DNA of 6,519 nt, taken from positions 1-6,519 of the forward strand of contig JAPKGY010000178.1 of assembly GCA_026647385.1 (NCBI GenBank), written 5' to 3'. The notes under the pieces were generated by a model. It saw nothing but the letters and a program-made list of their open reading frames with translations, did not search any database and was not told the origin of the DNA. Source of the DNA: Phycisphaerae bacterium. Lineage in GTDB: Bacteria; Planctomycetota; Phycisphaerae; UBA1845; PWPN01. This document shows positions 5,223 through 6,519 of this stretch, piece by piece (the first letter of the stretch is position 1; the number at the start of each line of letters is the position of its first letter). The position numbers and the translations under genes are program-made.

Positions 5223-5660
5223 TCAGAGCGACTTTCGTTTACCGGCAGCCGGCATCTGGCGGTCGGGTTCCCAGTCGATGCGTGGTGCGTCGCCCCAGAG
5301 GAGTTCGAGGTCGTAGTAGGTGCGGTGTTCGCGGTCGAAAAGGTGAACGACCACGTCGACGAAATCGACGAGCACCCAGGACGCGTTGACGTAGCCGCTG
5401 ACACCGAAAGGCTTTTGGCCGAACTGGGCGGCCTCCGCCTCGACGATGTCGGCGATTGCCCGCAACTGGCGGTCGGAGGTGCCGGTTGCGATCACGAAGA
5501 AATCCGCGATCGACGTCATTTCGCGCAGATCGAGGATCACGACGTCTTCGGCTTTGTTGTCGGCGGCGATGCGGGCGGTGATCCGGGCGAACTCCTCCCC
5601 GGTCGGTGTGACGAGCGCGGCTTTCTTCTTCCGCTTGGTTACAGTCTTGCGCAGGGCCAT
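5223..5660 (-). CDS. rsfS: ribosome silencing factor RsfS (Iojap/YbeB family)
   Basis: Binds ribosomal protein uL14 and blocks joining of 30S and 50S subunits, lowering translation during starvation. The product has 145 residues, against about 105-130 usual, the excess being a Lys-rich N-terminal tail (RKTVTKRKKKAALV) and a short basic end. The domain runs from about 20 to 132: EEFARITARIAADNKAEDVV, then LDLREMTSIADFFVIATGTS, DRQLRAIADIVE, GYVNASWVLVDFVDVVVHLF and HRTYYDLELLWGDAPRIDW, all characteristic of the family. The usual partner nadD is not next to it. ATG 5660 has AGGAG about 15 bases upstream, a long gap, so the exact start is slightly uncertain. A promoter candidate lies at 5759-5790. 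Confidence 0.95.
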   Translation of the reverse strand: MALRKTVTKRKKKAALVTPTGEEFARITARIAADNKAEDVVILDLREMTSIADFFVIATGTSDRQLRAIADIVEAEAAQFGQKPFGVSGYVNASWVLVDFVDVVVHLFDREHRTYYDLELLWGDAPRIDWEPDRQMPAAGKRKSL

Positions 5661-5758
5661 TTCGGTTTGAACGTGCTCCTTTCGGTTCCTCCGGGCAGCG
5701 TCGGCAACCGGCGGCCGCCCATGCAGGTGGCGGAACGTCTCCGCGCGCTTCCTTCGAG

Positions 5759-5790
5759 ATTATCCTCGGATACCCGGCGACGCGGGTCAA
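5759..5790 (-). promoter_or_regulatory. candidate promoter for rsfS
   Basis: On the minus strand TTGACC (5790-5785) and GATAAT (5764-5759) are strong hexamers, but 20 bases separate them, more than the usual 16-18. They lie about 100 bases before the rsfS start, in the gap after the response regulator. The hexamers are good; the spacing lowers confidence. Confidence 0.4.
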
Positions 5791-5835
5791 GAGGGAATCG
5801 CGAAATCGGGGGAGGAAATCCGCCCACGGGTGTCA

Positions 5836-6441
5836 TCACAGCCCCGCCAACAGCTCGCACAACTGCTTGCCCAAGGCGCCGCTGATGCGGGCCAGGGCCC
5901 ACAGGCTCGCGGCATTCTTGCCGAGTTCAACCTGCGACAGCTGCGAGGTGGTCAGGTCCGACCGTTCGGAAAGCTGCCGCAGCGTCAAGCTCTGCTTGAG
6001 TCGTTCGCGGCGGATCCGCTGCCCGATCAGACGGTTCAGGTCCTGTTCGTTGGTATAGATCAGGCCCTGTTCCTGGGCGATCCGCTCGACGGCGGCCAGC
6101 AACTGCTCCTCGCTGAACGGTTTTGTGATGTAGTCCCGGGCGCCCAGCCGCATGGTTTCGGCGGCGCTCTGGACGTCGGGGTAGGCGGTCATGACCAGCA
6201 GCGCGACACGGTCGTCCTCCGCTTTGATCTTCTCGACGAGTTCCACGCCGCTGAGGTCGGGCATTTTGATGTCGATCAGTCCGATGTCGAAGGGGGTTTT
6301 GCGGACGGCCTGTAAGGATTGTCGCGGCTGGGTGAAAGACTGGACTTGGTAGTTGTTTTCCTGGAGGATCTTACTGACGGTCTTGCACACCTGCGGATCG
6401 TCGTCGACCACCAGTACTTTAATATGGTGTCGTACCGCCAT
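5836..6441 (-). CDS. response regulator with REC domain and C-terminal XRE-type helix-turn-helix
   Basis: Predicted cytoplasmic two-component output protein of 201 residues. The receiver domain (7-122) has the acidic cluster DDD (13-15), the phospho-acceptor Asp57 in LIDIKMPDLSG, Thr85 in VMTAY and Lys107 in ITKPF, so it should be phosphorylated. After a short linker, residues 139-198 form a helix-turn-helix like those of phage Cro/CI and XRE regulators: IGQRIRRERLKQSLTLRQLS, then TTSQLSQVELGKNAASLWAL. XRE output domains are uncommon on response regulators, which more often carry OmpR, NarL or NtrC types. ATG 6441 is preferred because AAGGA lies 10 bases upstream; a GTG at 6471 would add 10 residues but has no ribosome site. 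No histidine kinase is in view, so the partner is unknown. An inverted repeat upstream suggests autoregulation. Confidence 0.93.
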   Translation of the reverse strand: MAVRHHIKVLVVDDDPQVCKTVSKILQENNYQVQSFTQPRQSLQAVRKTPFDIGLIDIKMPDLSGVELVEKIKAEDDRVALLVMTAYPDVQSAAETMRLGARDYITKPFSEEQLLAAVERIAQEQGLIYTNEQDLNRLIGQRIRRERLKQSLTLRQLSERSDLTTSQLSQVELGKNAASLWALARISGALGKQLCELLAGL

Positions 6442-6457
6442 GTTATTACCGTCCTTC

Positions 6458-6507
6458 TTAATTGAGTTCACGGTTCAACACGGACAATGGGATTGTAACT
6501 CAATTAA
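6458..6507 (-). promoter_or_regulatory. 11-base inverted repeat upstream of the response regulator, likely operator
   Basis: TTAATTGAGTT (6458-6468) and AACTCAATTAA (6497-6507) are perfect complements separated by 28 bases, in a locally AT-rich stretch unlike the rest of the window. A possible -10 TACAAT (6497-6492, minus strand) abuts the outer arm; a -35 would fall at or past the window edge. Paired distant half-sites around a start point are typical of helix-turn-helix operators. In RNA the arms could also pair as a leader stem. Confidence 0.5.
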
Positions 6508-6519
6508 AGTGTAAACGGT

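Noticed and set aside
6492..6515. Promoter TTTACA plus TACAAT upstream of the response regulator
   Set aside because: Only 12 bases separate the hexamers, too few for a sigma-70 promoter; only the -10 is kept as a possibility.
1..6519. CRISPR array, insertion sequence or defence genes
   Set aside because: No regularly spaced direct repeats, transposase, integrase or nuclease motifs were seen.

Overview
The window (about 6.5 kb, GC-rich, no mobile genes, no CRISPR) looks like chromosomal housekeeping DNA from a high-GC bacterium. I lean towards a Planctomycetes/Phycisphaerae-like lineage because of the divergent Trm112-like and S18 proteins, the small lineage-type membrane proteins and the gene order. 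That placement is inference; no 16S or other strong marker is present.

Left block, all on the minus strand (3003 down to 1): a Trm112/UPF0434-like protein, ribosomal protein S18 (rpsR, ATGA overlap), tRNA-Arg(TCG), an intrinsic terminator or attenuator, seryl-tRNA synthetase (serS), and a type I-beta DAHP synthase (aroF-like, ATGA overlap). A well-spaced sigma-70-type promoter (TTGATT-17-TATCTT) lies upstream of the Trm112-like gene. The theme is translation plus entry into aromatic amino acid synthesis. The DAHP synthase keeps family similarity only to about position 92. The last ~91 bases of the window do not encode the expected C-terminus, which suggests a rearrangement, frameshift or chimeric join at the edge.

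Middle (3004-3832): about 830 bases with no convincing gene. They lie between two divergent transcription units and hold several GC-rich inverted repeats, a 16-base tandem duplication, a small AT-rich island and a hairpin just before the next gene. Then, on the plus strand, come two tightly linked unfamiliar genes (3833-4108 and 4141-4935). The first encodes a 91-residue protein with two membrane segments. The second encodes a 264-residue protein with three helix-loop-helix (SAP/Rho-N/HeH-like) repeats, a coiled coil and a C-terminal membrane anchor. They are the best candidate in the window for something undescribed.

Right block, minus strand: ribosome silencing factor rsfS (5223-5660) with its own candidate promoter, and a response regulator with a C-terminal XRE-type helix-turn-helix (5836-6441). 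The regulator's start is preceded by a perfect 11-base inverted repeat that could be its own operator.
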